Below, piece after piece: positions 56,864 to 64,000 of a DNA stretch of 64,000 bases. The position numbers and the translations under genes were made by a program. The stretch covers positions 558,001-622,000 of the forward strand of contig NZ_QPKF01000001.1 of NCBI RefSeq assembly GCF_003339585.1, read 5' to 3'. This DNA comes from Exiguobacterium sp. RIT594 (GTDB lineage: Bacteria > Bacillota > Bacilli > Exiguobacteriales > Exiguobacteriaceae). The notes beneath the pieces were generated by a model. That model made no database searches. It saw only the letters and a list, made by a program, of their open reading frames with translations, and was not told the origin of the DNA. Each line of letters opens with the position of its first letter. Position 1 is the first letter of the stretch.

Positions 56864-58711
56864 ATGACAACAGTAGTAAGAAACGATTTACGCAACGTCG
56901 CGATCATCGCCCACGTTGACCATGGTAAAACGACACTCGTCGATGAGCTTTTAAAACAATCTGGAACATTCCGTGCGAATGAACTAGTCGAAGAACGTGC
57001 AATGGACTCAAATGATATCGAGCGTGAGCGCGGAATCACGATCCTTGCTAAAAATACGGCAATTGATTACAAAAATACACGCATCAACATCGTGGATACA
57101 CCAGGTCACGCCGATTTCGGTGGTGAAGTAGAACGTATCATGCGTATGGTTGACGGCGTTATCCTTGTTGTCGATGCGCGTGAAGGCTGTATGCCACAAA
57201 CACGTTTCGTATTGAAAAAAGCACTTGAGCAAGGTCTCCAGCCAATCGTCGTCGTCAATAAAATTGACAAGCCGATGGTCCGTCCACTCGAAGTTGTTGA
57301 CGAAGTCGTCGACCTCTTGATTGATCTTGGAGCAGATGAAGATCAACTCGAATTCCCAGTCGTTTATGCATCGGCAGTCAACGGCTCAAGTTCATTTGAC
57401 CCTGAACTTGAAAATCAAGAAGATACAATTACAAACGTACTTGATTTAATTCTTGAGCACACTCCGGCTCCTGTTGACAACAGCATGGATCCTTTACAAT
57501 TCCAAGTTACAATGCTCGACTACGATAACTATCTTGGACGTATCGGAGTAGGACGCGTTTTCCGTGGAGAAATCAAAGTTGGAGACAGCGTTTCGCTTTC
57601 TAAACTTGATGGATCAATCAAAAACTTCCGTGTTACGAAATTATTCGGATACTTTGGTCTGAAACGCGTCGAAATCGAAGCTGCAAAAGCTGGAGATTTG
57701 ATTGCAATCGCAGGTATGGAAGATATCAACGTCGGTGAAACGGTTTGCCCGACTTCACACGTCGATCCACTCCCATTACTTCGTATTGATGAGCCGACTC
57801 TTCAAATGACGTTCATCGTCAACAACTCGCCATTCGCTGGTCGTGAAGGTGACCTCGTCACTTCGCGTAAAATCGAAGAGCGTCTTGAAAAAGAGCTTGA
57901 AACAGACGTTTCACTCCGTATCGAAAACACAGATTCACCAGACCGCTGGATCGTTTCTGGCCGTGGTGAGCTTCACCTCGGGATTTTGATTGAAAACATG
58001 CGTCGTGAAGGATACGAAATTCAAGTATCTAAACCGCAGGTAATCATCAAAGTTGAAGACGGCGTTAAAGTTGAGCCGTTTGAGCGCGTTGTCATTGATA
58101 CACCTGAAGAGTACACAGGTGGCGTCATGGAATCGATCGGTCTCCGTAAAGGTGAACTGACGAACATGCAAACAATGGATAACGGACAAACAAAAATGGA
58201 ATTCATCGTTCCTTCACGTGGATTGATCGGATACCGGAATGAATTCTTATCTGCAACACGCGGATACGGAATCATGAACCATACATTCGAAGAATACCGT
58301 CCGTTCATCAACGCGGATATCGGTGGACGCCGCAGTGGTGTTATGGTCTCAATCGAAGCTGGTAAAGCGACTGCATATGCGATTTCTGCACTTGAAGACC
58401 GCGGAACGATCTTCATCGAGCCAGGCCTTGAAGTTTACGAAGGAATGATCATCGGTGAATGTAACCGTGACGTCGATCTCGCTGTTAACGTTGTTAAAGC
58501 GAAACAATTGACGAACATGCGTGCATCTGCGAAAGATACAACAAACGTTCTTAAACGTCCACGTGTCTTCTCACTCGAAGAATCATTAACATTCCTGAAT
58601 GAAGATGAGTACTGTGAGATCACACCACAATCAGTTCGTCTTCGGAAACAAGTATTAAACAAAAACGAACGTGAAAAACAAGACAAGCGTCGTCGTCTTG
58701 GTAAAGACTGA
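56864..58711 (+). CDS. typA: Ribosome-associated GTPase TypA/BipA
   Basis: A 615-residue translational GTPase. The G1 motif is AHVDHGKTT, switch region [13 protein letters not shown]3 [11 protein letters not shown] and G4 NKIDKP. The C-terminal BipA domain holds [15 protein letters not shown]. It acts in ribosome assembly and stress or cold growth. ATG 56864 has AAAGAGGT 10 bases upstream; ATG 56840 lies before that site. ylaH follows after 27 bases. Confidence 0.96.
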   Translation: MTTVVRNDLRNVAIIAHVDHGKTTLVDELLKQSGTFRANELVEERAMDSNDIERERGITILAKNTAIDYKNTRINIVDTPGHADFGGEVERIMRMVDGVILVVDAREGCMPQTRFVLKKALEQGLQPIVVVNKIDKPMVRPLEVVDEVVDLLIDLGADEDQLEFPVVYASAVNGSSSFDPELENQEDTITNVLDLILEHTPAPVDNSMDPLQFQVTMLDYDNYLGRIGVGRVFRGEIKVGDSVSLSKLDGSIKNFRVTKLFGYFGLKRVEIEAAKAGDLIAIAGMEDINVGETVCPTSHVDPLPLLRIDEPTLQMTFIVNNSPFAGREGDLVTSRKIEERLEKELETDVSLRIENTDSPDRWIVSGRGELHLGILIENMRREGYEIQVSKPQVIIKVEDGVKVEPFERVVIDTPEEYTGGVMESIGLRKGELTNMQTMDNGQTKMEFIVPSRGLIGYRNEFLSATRGYGIMNHTFEEYRPFINADIGGRRSGVMVSIEAGKATAYAISALEDRGTIFIEPGLEVYEGMIIGECNRDVDLAVNVVKAKQLTNMRASAKDTTNVLKRPRVFSLEESLTFLNEDEYCEITPQSVRLRKQVLNKNEREKQDKRRRLGKD

Positions 58712-58738
58712 GCTCTTAACACGTAAGGGGGACTGGCA

Positions 58739-59092
58739 ATGACTGCACAACCTGCCGTTGCTTCTGATTTCTCGAAATTTGATATTCCCGCCGTTGCGAA
58801 GTTGCTTGGTGTGGGAAGTGATCCGAATAACTTGAGTGCCGGCTTTAATGCACTGATGATTACGGTCGTCATCTTGACGTTAATCGTTTTTAAATTAGGA
58901 TTTGCGAAAGAGTTAGCCTGGTGGAAATCACTGATTGTCTACTTGTTGCTCGCGGTGTTCTCTGCCGCTTTAACACTTGTCTTTTGGACATGGCCGATCC
59001 CTGAAGTATTGCTTGCGATGGTTGTCATTCTCGGAATTTACCGATTCCGGATGTGGATGGTCAAACGTGAGCGAGAACGAACCGCTTCTTGA
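58739..59092 (+). CDS. ylaH: YlaH-like membrane protein
   Basis: A 117-residue protein with a soluble N-terminal part (FDIPAVAKLLGVGSDPNN) and three helices (about residues 38–55, 62–82, 85–100), then a basic end (MVKRERERTAS). It matches YlaH by sequence features and by position after typA. AAGGGGG precedes ATG 58739. Function unknown. Confidence 0.85.
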   Translation: MTAQPAVASDFSKFDIPAVAKLLGVGSDPNNLSAGFNALMITVVILTLIVFKLGFAKELAWWKSLIVYLLLAVFSAALTLVFWTWPIPEVLLAMVVILGIYRFRMWMVKRERERTAS

Positions 59093-59104
59093 TCGTAAAT
59101 CAAC

Positions 59105-59145
59105 ACAAAAAAGTTCCGTTTCCTTTTGGAGACGGGACTTTTTTG
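59105..59145 (+). terminator. Terminator of typA–ylaH
   Basis: AAAAGTTCCGTTTCC/GGAGACGGGACTTTT (two G-T pairs), TTTT loop, T-run. Confidence 0.87.
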
Positions 59146-59232
59146 TGTGAAATGAAGGGAAATGCGTTCCGTGTTCGATTCCAGGAATAGTTTACGACAG
59201 GTTCGGGAAAAAAATAGCAAGAGGTGATAGAT

Positions 59233-60282
59233 ATGATCAACCGAAAATGGAGCATCCCGTGCAGTCTTGCTGTTGTTTTAGCCGGATGTTCAGAAACTAC
59301 GACCGAAGATCCATCGAAATCGGTTCCGAAAACATCTGAGCCGGTCGAAAGTAATATCATTTTCAAAAATTTAAAGATACCGTGGAATATTGAAAAAAAC
59401 CAACAGACCTTTTATATTACAGAACGGGAAGGGACAATCGTCAAAGGAACAGAAGGGAAGTATAGCCGGATGGAGCTCGAATTGACCGAACCGGTCGTTG
59501 CAGAAGGGGAGGGCGGACTGCTTGGGATGGCGCTTGATCCAGACTTCCAAAAGAACCGCACAGCGTATGTCTATCATACGTATGAGAAAGAGGGGGCACT
59601 TTGGAATCGGGTCATTGAGATCACGGAAGAGACCGAATCGTGGAAAGAGCAACGCGTGTTACTGGATGAGATTCCAGGCGCATCGATTCATAATGGCGGT
59701 CGAATTGAAATCGGACCGGATGGATTATTATATGTGACGGCAGGTGACGCGGCAGTCCCCGAAAATGCTCAAAAACTATCTTCTTTATCCGGAAAAATTC
59801 TCCGGATGAACCTCGACGGCAGCCCGGCGAAGGGGAATCTAAGAGAATACGTTTACAGTTACGGTCACCGTAATCCACAAGGGTTGGTTTTTGTCGATCA
59901 AACATTGTATGCAACGGAACACGGTCAGAGCGGTCATGATGAAATCAACCGGATCGAACAAAAAAATTACGGCTGGCCGTTGATTGAAGGAACGGAAAAG
60001 CAACAAGGACTCGTTACACCCTGGTATGAAGTGGGTGAAAATTCAGTTGCACCGAGTGGAATAGCAGAACAAGGTGGAAAGTTGTATTTCGGAACGCTGG
60101 TCGGTCAGAGCCTCCGGTCAATTGAAACGTCGACCACTAAAGTGGAGCAACTTGTGACGGACCAGGGGCGTATCCGGGACGTGATGACGGATGGACAACA
60201 CCTGTATTACGTCACGAACAATACGGATGGAAGAGGAAATCCGTCGGATGAAGACGACGTTCTTGTTCGTCTCGACCCGTAA
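59233..60282 (+). CDS. GSDH/PQQ-type sugar dehydrogenase-like lipoprotein
   Basis: A 349-residue lipoprotein (lipobox VLAGC, Cys19). The six-bladed propeller of the glucose/sorbosone dehydrogenase family shows LKIPWNIEKN, GEGGLLGMALDPDFQ, HNGGRIEIGPDGLLYVTAGD and YSYGHRNPQGL. Some members use PQQ to oxidise sugars outside the cell; others have no known activity. No PQQ synthesis genes are near. ATG 59233 has AAGAGGTG 6 bases upstream. It interrupts the ylaH–ylaI order. Confidence 0.85.
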   Translation: MINRKWSIPCSLAVVLAGCSETTTEDPSKSVPKTSEPVESNIIFKNLKIPWNIEKNQQTFYITEREGTIVKGTEGKYSRMELELTEPVVAEGEGGLLGMALDPDFQKNRTAYVYHTYEKEGALWNRVIEITEETESWKEQRVLLDEIPGASIHNGGRIEIGPDGLLYVTAGDAAVPENAQKLSSLSGKILRMNLDGSPAKGNLREYVYSYGHRNPQGLVFVDQTLYATEHGQSGHDEINRIEQKNYGWPLIEGTEKQQGLVTPWYEVGENSVAPSGIAEQGGKLYFGTLVGQSLRSIETSTTKVEQLVTDQGRIRDVMTDGQHLYYVTNNTDGRGNPSDEDDVLVRLDP

Positions 60283-60314
60283 AAAAACTACTTTGAAAAC
60301 CAAAGTAGTTTTTA
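60282..60314. terminator. Bidirectional terminator, GSDH gene / ylaI
   Basis: AAAACTACTTTG/CAAAGTAGTTTT with a 5-base loop. Confidence 0.9.
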
Positions 60315-60515
60315 CCATCTTTTTTTAGTTGTCGCCCAGGTCGGATAAAGATTAAACTGTCCTGTTTCTTGCCGCGCGACGGTCCGCTTTGTGACACGGT
60401 CGTGACATTCATCGCATATGTAGACGCGCACTGGTTTGTTTCGCAATCTTTTGGCTGTGAAGGACCAGTCATCGATGGTTTCTCGTTTATCGCAGATGGT
60501 GCATTTAACACGCAT
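60312..60515 (-). CDS. ylaI: YlaI-like zinc-ribbon protein (DUF2197)
   Basis: A 67-residue protein with two CxxC pairs, Cys5/Cys8 and Cys34/Cys37, able to bind one zinc. A basic C-terminus follows. It fits YlaI. AAAGGAGG precedes ATG 60515. Function unknown. Confidence 0.88.
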   Translation of the reverse strand: MRVKCTICDKRETIDDWSFTAKRLRNKPVRVYICDECHDRVTKRTVARQETGQFNLYPTWATTKKRW

Positions 60516-60631
60516 GGGAGGTCCTCCTTTTTTTCTTAGTATATCATATTTAAGAATTATTCAACTTGAAAAAGGGATGCGATTATCCGGTATCGAATAG
60601 TAATAAAATAAGGAACGGAGGGGGTGGTACC

Positions 60632-61084
60632 ATGGCAAATAAGGTGGAACATCGTCTGAGTGAACAGCAGATGAAGGCATTAACAGATTTACCACTCGTA
60701 TTTTTAATCACACATGATCAGAGCAAAAGCTGGCCGATTACACATGCCATCAGTTGGGTGTACGCAAAAGATGAAACAACGATTCGTTTTGCAATCGAAG
60801 CGGATTCGTTACTTGTCAAAACGTTAGCTGACCATCCCGTTTTTACACTTATTTTCTTTGCCGATCAATCGACGTACAGTTTAACGTGTACGGATGTCGC
60901 AGCCTGGGAAACGAACACTCGATTACCTTTACAGGTAGCGTTGTATGAAGGACAGATTCAAGAAGTCCGCGATATCTTATTCTACGGGGCTGCCGTGTCG
61001 GACCGGCCGCGTGTTCATAAAACGTATGATGAAGCGGCAGCGCTGAAACTTGATCAACAAATTCAGGATATTTTAAAAGGATAA
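60632..61084 (+). CDS. YlaL-like pyridoxamine-oxidase-fold protein
   Basis: A 150-residue protein, LTDLPLVFLITHDQSKSWPI and ETTIRFAIEADSLLVKTL, with the split-barrel (FMN-binding) pattern of YlaL. GGAGGGGGTGG lies before ATG 60632; the frame upstream has no other site. phoH follows after 39 bases, so the two are probably one unit (in Bacillus the order is phoH then ylaL). Confidence 0.7.
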   Translation: MANKVEHRLSEQQMKALTDLPLVFLITHDQSKSWPITHAISWVYAKDETTIRFAIEADSLLVKTLADHPVFTLIFFADQSTYSLTCTDVAAWETNTRLPLQVALYEGQIQEVRDILFYGAAVSDRPRVHKTYDEAAALKLDQQIQDILKG

Positions 61085-61123
61085 CATTCATCAAAACTCG
61101 ACTCTAAAGGAGCGAACGATGGA

Positions 61124-62440
61124 ATGAAAAAAATATATGTGCTCGATACCAATGTCATGCTACATGATCCTTTGTCTCTGTTTCAATTCCAAGAGCACGA
61201 TGTCGTGATTCCGGCCATTGTCTTAGAAGAATTGGATGGGAAAAAACGAAATATGGATGAAGTCGGACGAAATGCACGGGAAACGGCGCGGATTCTTGAT
61301 CAATTACGGGAAACCGGGCATCTCCATGCCGGTGTTCCGCTCGGGAATGGGGGGATTCTACGGGTTGATATCGGAGATTCCATCAGTGAAGTTTCACCGT
61401 TCACGCATGAATCAAACGACAACAAGATTCTTGAACTGGCCTGGTCGATTCATCGGGAACAAAAAGAACAACAAAGTGGGCGGGATGTCATCCTGGTCTC
61501 GAAAGATATTTTAGTTCGGGTGAAAGCGGACGCGTATGGTTTGGTCGCAGAAGATTACTTGACGGATCATATCGCTGACCTGACAGGACTATACACGGGT
61601 TTTGTTGAACTGGTCGTTGACCAAGAATACATCGATGCTTTTTATCAAGATAAACGATTGTCAGTCGATGTTCTTCCGGAAAAAGTGCATCCGAATCAAT
61701 TCGTCATTTTAAAGAGTAATGTGTCGAAAGCATCTGCGATTGCTGTCGTCGATCAAGAAATGCCGATTATTCGGGCGCTCTCACTCGACATCGATCAAGT
61801 CTGGGGTGTCGTTCCGCGAAACGTCCAACAGCGAATGGCATTTGAACTGTTGCTTCGGGATGATGTTCCACTTGTCACACTCGTCGGGAAAGCAGGAACC
61901 GGAAAAACATTACTGGCACTTGCGGCGGGGTTATTACAGGTCGAAGATGAACACCGGTATAAGAAATTGGTAGTTGCGCGACCGGTTGTACCGATGGGCA
62001 ATGATATCGGATATTTACCGGGAGAGATGGAAGAAAAACTCCGTCCTTGGATGCAACCGATTTATGATAACTTGGAGCATTTATTCAACACGAGTTCCGG
62101 TGACGAACTAGGAAACATTTTGGCGGGGATGAAATCGATTCAACTGGAAGCCCTGACCTATATTAGAGGGCGGAGTATGCCGGGGCAATTCATTATCATC
62201 GATGAGGCGCAGAATCTGACAAAACATGAAGTGAAAACGATTTTGACCCGTGTCGGTGAAAATTCTAAAATTGTCTTAGTCGGCGATCCCCAACAAATCG
62301 ATCATCCGTATTTGGATGAGTATTCAAACGGATTATCTTATGCAGTCGAACGGCTGAAAGGTGAAAAGATGACGGGGCATGTCAAACTCGTTAAAGGCGA
62401 GCGGTCAAGCCTGGCCCGCTTGGCAGCAGACTTACTCTAA
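61124..62440 (+). CDS. PIN–PhoH fusion ATPase (YlaK)
   Basis: A 438-residue protein. The N-terminal PIN nuclease domain (YVLDTNVMLHDPLSL, acidic residues in VLEELD and later NDNKILELA) is joined to a PhoH ATPase with Walker A GKAGTGKT near residue 255 and IIIDEAQNL as Walker B. PIN–PhoH proteins act on RNA. AAAGGAG lies 10 bases before ATG 61124. Confidence 0.92.
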   Translation: MKKIYVLDTNVMLHDPLSLFQFQEHDVVIPAIVLEELDGKKRNMDEVGRNARETARILDQLRETGHLHAGVPLGNGGILRVDIGDSISEVSPFTHESNDNKILELAWSIHREQKEQQSGRDVILVSKDILVRVKADAYGLVAEDYLTDHIADLTGLYTGFVELVVDQEYIDAFYQDKRLSVDVLPEKVHPNQFVILKSNVSKASAIAVVDQEMPIIRALSLDIDQVWGVVPRNVQQRMAFELLLRDDVPLVTLVGKAGTGKTLLALAAGLLQVEDEHRYKKLVVARPVVPMGNDIGYLPGEMEEKLRPWMQPIYDNLEHLFNTSSGDELGNILAGMKSIQLEALTYIRGRSMPGQFIIIDEAQNLTKHEVKTILTRVGENSKIVLVGDPQQIDHPYLDEYSNGLSYAVERLKGEKMTGHVKLVKGERSSLARLAADLL

Positions 62441-62448
62441 GCAAACAC

Positions 62449-62510
62449 GACAAAAAAGCCGTTTCTGTTTCCTTCACGTTAAGAAGGCACAGAAGCGGCT
62501 TTTTATATCT
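62449..62510. terminator. Bidirectional terminator, phoH / unknown gene
   Basis: AAAAAGCCGTTTCTGT/ACAGAAGCGGCTTTTT with an imperfect loop region. Confidence 0.85.
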
Positions 62511-62518
62511 TTTTTAGA

Positions 62519-62980
62519 TCATACTACAGTTATACGAGTCACAGAGCGGACGATTTGATCACGGTAAAGCAGATGGACAGGACCATCACTTAACACTTTT
62601 CCGTCTTTTGAAAACTGCAAGTACAGTTCCGGTAACATACTCAGATCAAGTTCAACCGTTTCCGTTCCTTCGAACCGTAATGCGGCGGCGCCTTCGATCG
62701 GCTCGGCATTTTGAATGAACGCTGCAAGCGGCATAGCGAATGACCCACGCAAGGCGGCATCTTTTTCTTCGCGCGTCATCGGTTTGTTATGGTCAGTCCG
62801 GCTGCCTTCCGTAATTCCTTTATCCCAAGCGGCCCCCATCTTGGCATAATAAGCTTCTTGTGCGTTATCTCCGACTTCTTTCCCAATGTGGTCGACTTCA
62901 ATCTTCCGTTCATCGAAGATCCAAACCGTTGGGTCGATCGTCAGTGGATAGCGGACGTTACCTGTAATCGGAAAAATCAT
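62519..62980 (-). CDS. Conserved hypothetical protein, 153 aa
   Basis: A soluble protein starting MIFPITGNVRYPLTIDPTVW, then IFDERKIEVDHIGKE and a C-terminal beta-rich part. Similar proteins lie near phoH/ylaN in other Bacilli; some are labelled peptidyl-prolyl isomerase, which I cannot support from motifs. I prefer ATG 62980 (AGGGGG 7 bases upstream) over 62983. Confidence 0.65.
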   Translation of the reverse strand: MIFPITGNVRYPLTIDPTVWIFDERKIEVDHIGKEVGDNAQEAYYAKMGAAWDKGITEGSRTDHNKPMTREEKDAALRGSFAMPLAAFIQNAEPIEGAAALRFEGTETVELDLSMLPELYLQFSKDGKVLSDGPVHLLYRDQIVRSVTRITVV

Positions 62981-63102
62981 CATTATTCCCCCTAAATGTA
63001 TGAGTCGTGCAAATCCATTATACCGAAACGTTGAATTGTTGGCGAAAGTAAGGTAAAGTTTATCTATAACAGGAACGCGTCATTTGATGAGGAGGGATTG
63101 GA

Positions 63103-63381
63103 TTGTCAACTGAAATCGGGACAGTTCATCGCCAGCGCGCTCTTGAGCTACTAGAAGCGGATGCCCATAAAATCCGCCGGTTGATCGAGGTCCAGCTTGC
63201 GAATTTAACGATGCCACAATGTCCTCTGTATGAGGAAGTATTGGATACACAAATGTTCGGATTGTCACGCCAAATTGATTTTGCCGTTCGTCTCGAACTG
63301 ATTGATGCGAGTGAAGGAAAACAATTACTCGACTCATTAGAACAGCAATTATCTGATTTACATGATGCGGAGACGTGCTGA
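63103..63381 (+). CDS. ylaN: YlaN (UPF0358)
   Basis: A 92-residue all-helical protein: [39 protein letters not shown] and [11 protein letters not shown]. YlaN has been linked to iron homeostasis through Fur in B. subtilis. The start is TTG 63103 with AGGAGGG 6 bases upstream. It precedes the SEDS gene, as in Bacillus. Confidence 0.92.
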   Translation: MSTEIGTVHRQRALELLEADAHKIRRLIEVQLANLTMPQCPLYEEVLDTQMFGLSRQIDFAVRLELIDASEGKQLLDSLEQQLSDLHDAETC

Positions 63382-63387
63382 TTTTCT

Positions 63388-63424
63388 ACTCAAACGTGAA
63401 ATGCGGCGTTTGGGTATTTTTTTT
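63388..63424 (+). terminator. Terminator of ylaN
   Basis: ACTCAAACG/CGTTTGGGT stem (one G-T), 10-base loop, then nine T. Confidence 0.85.
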
Positions 63425-63458
63425 TAGAACTAGGAATTAGAAAAAGGACGTGTACATA

Positions 63459-64000
63459 ATGCAATCGAAGTTTAAGGAAAAACGTGCGTTTTTTGATTAT
63501 CGCCTCTTCTTCACGATGCTGATTCTGATGGCGATCAGCACGGTGATGGTTTACAGTGCCAGTGTCTGGAACGGTGGCGATTACGCAGACACCTCATTTT
63601 TTGAGAAACAATTGATGTTTGATGTAATGGCGATTGCTGTCTTCTTGTTTGTCGCCCATCTGAATCATGAGATTTTCCGAGGACCATTGGTACGGTTGGC
63701 TTTGTATGTCATCACGTTCGGTATGTTGACGGCAACGCTGTTTGCTACACCGTTGAACGGGGCGCGTGCCTGGTTGAATTTCGGGATTTTCTTGATCCAG
63801 CCGATCGAGCTGTGTAAATTTGTTCTCGTCATCGGTCTTGCCAACTATTTTGATCAAAAACATAAAGGGCAGATGAATGGTGTGATTGGAATCGTCCACC
63901 ATTTCATTCATCGTCAAATCGCACCGGATTCATCCGGCAAGCGGATTTTGCTCAGTTTCACGGACTGGATTTTGATTCCGATGCTCGTGTTACTAGCCCC
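63459..64000 (+). CDS. ftsW: SEDS peptidoglycan polymerase, FtsW type, 5' part
   Basis: The first 180 codons of a membrane protein; it runs off the window end. Helices begin at about residue 15 (RLFFTMLILMAISTVMVYSA). The SEDS block NGARAWLNFGIFLIQPIELCKF is present, with QPIE in place of the more usual QPSE. The location after ylaN is the ftsW position in Bacillus, so I read it as the divisome SEDS enzyme. AAAGGACG precedes ATG 63459. Confidence 0.88.
   Translation, partial: MQSKFKEKRAFFDYRLFFTMLILMAISTVMVYSASVWNGGDYADTSFFEKQLMFDVMAIAVFLFVAHLNHEIFRGPLVRLALYVITFGMLTATLFATPLNGARAWLNFGIFLIQPIELCKFVLVIGLANYFDQKHKGQMNGVIGIVHHFIHRQIAPDSSGKRILLSFTDWILIPMLVLLA

Overview
This window is core chromosome of a low-to-mid GC Gram-positive bacterium of the class Bacilli. 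Gene content and order run close to two Bacillus subtilis blocks: the opp–spx–mecA–pepF–yjbH/K/M–nadK region, and the rnjA–def–pdhABCD–speA–yktA–suhB–typA–ylaH–phoH–ylaN–ftsW region. I infer Exiguobacterium or a close relative from this combination; a marker-gene search would settle it. I see no prophage, transposon, CRISPR array, tRNA or rRNA. Nearly every transcription unit ends in a clear hairpin plus T-run, often shared by convergent genes.

Layout. 1–1.8 kb: end of fabH, then fabF (fatty acid elongation). 2–11.8 kb: an oligopeptide uptake locus with two paralogous binding lipoproteins (oppA twice) and oppBCDF. It is interrupted by a minus-strand trpS with a tryptophan T-box leader and by a DUF3899 membrane protein. 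11.8–23.4 kb: an HD hydrolase, a 45-aa basic small protein, spx, mecA, an SDR, cls, coiA-pepF, the Spx adaptor spxH, a CYTH protein, a small (p)ppGpp synthetase, NAD kinase and a pseudouridine synthase. This block gathers stress, proteolysis and alarmone functions. 23.4–33.5 kb: rodA, fabI with a FapR-like operator, YjcG, a PgpA–PAP2–HAD phosphatase operon, DegV, brnQ with a CodY-like box, two unrecognised genes, a GNAT and an alpha/beta hydrolase. 33.6–44.9 kb: a HEAT-repeat CvfC-like protein, small and lipoprotein genes, nadE, an FAD oxidoreductase, bdbC, a LysR–M20 peptidase pair, cydAB with a Rex-like operator, a Ktr K+ channel subunit and a Cof-type HAD.

45–64 kb: rpoY-rnjA (transcription and RNA decay), def, pdhABCD (pyruvate dehydrogenase), DUF3055, speA, yktA, a small coiled-coil protein, suhB, ylaF, typA-ylaH, a GSDH-type lipoprotein, ylaI, ylaL-phoH, an unrecognised gene, ylaN and the start of a second SEDS gene (ftsW type), cut by the window end.

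Regulation readable from the DNA links these genes to nutrient state. There are CodY-like boxes at oppA and brnQ (amino acids/GTP), a T-box at trpS (uncharged tRNA-Trp), a FapR-like operator at fabI (malonyl-CoA) and a Rex-like operator at cydAB (NADH/NAD+). I found no clearly new defence or mobile system. The least explained items are the 45-aa basic protein before spx, four unrecognised small or medium genes, an SpxH that lacks the usual CxxC, and several unexplained dyads in promoters and intercistronic gaps.
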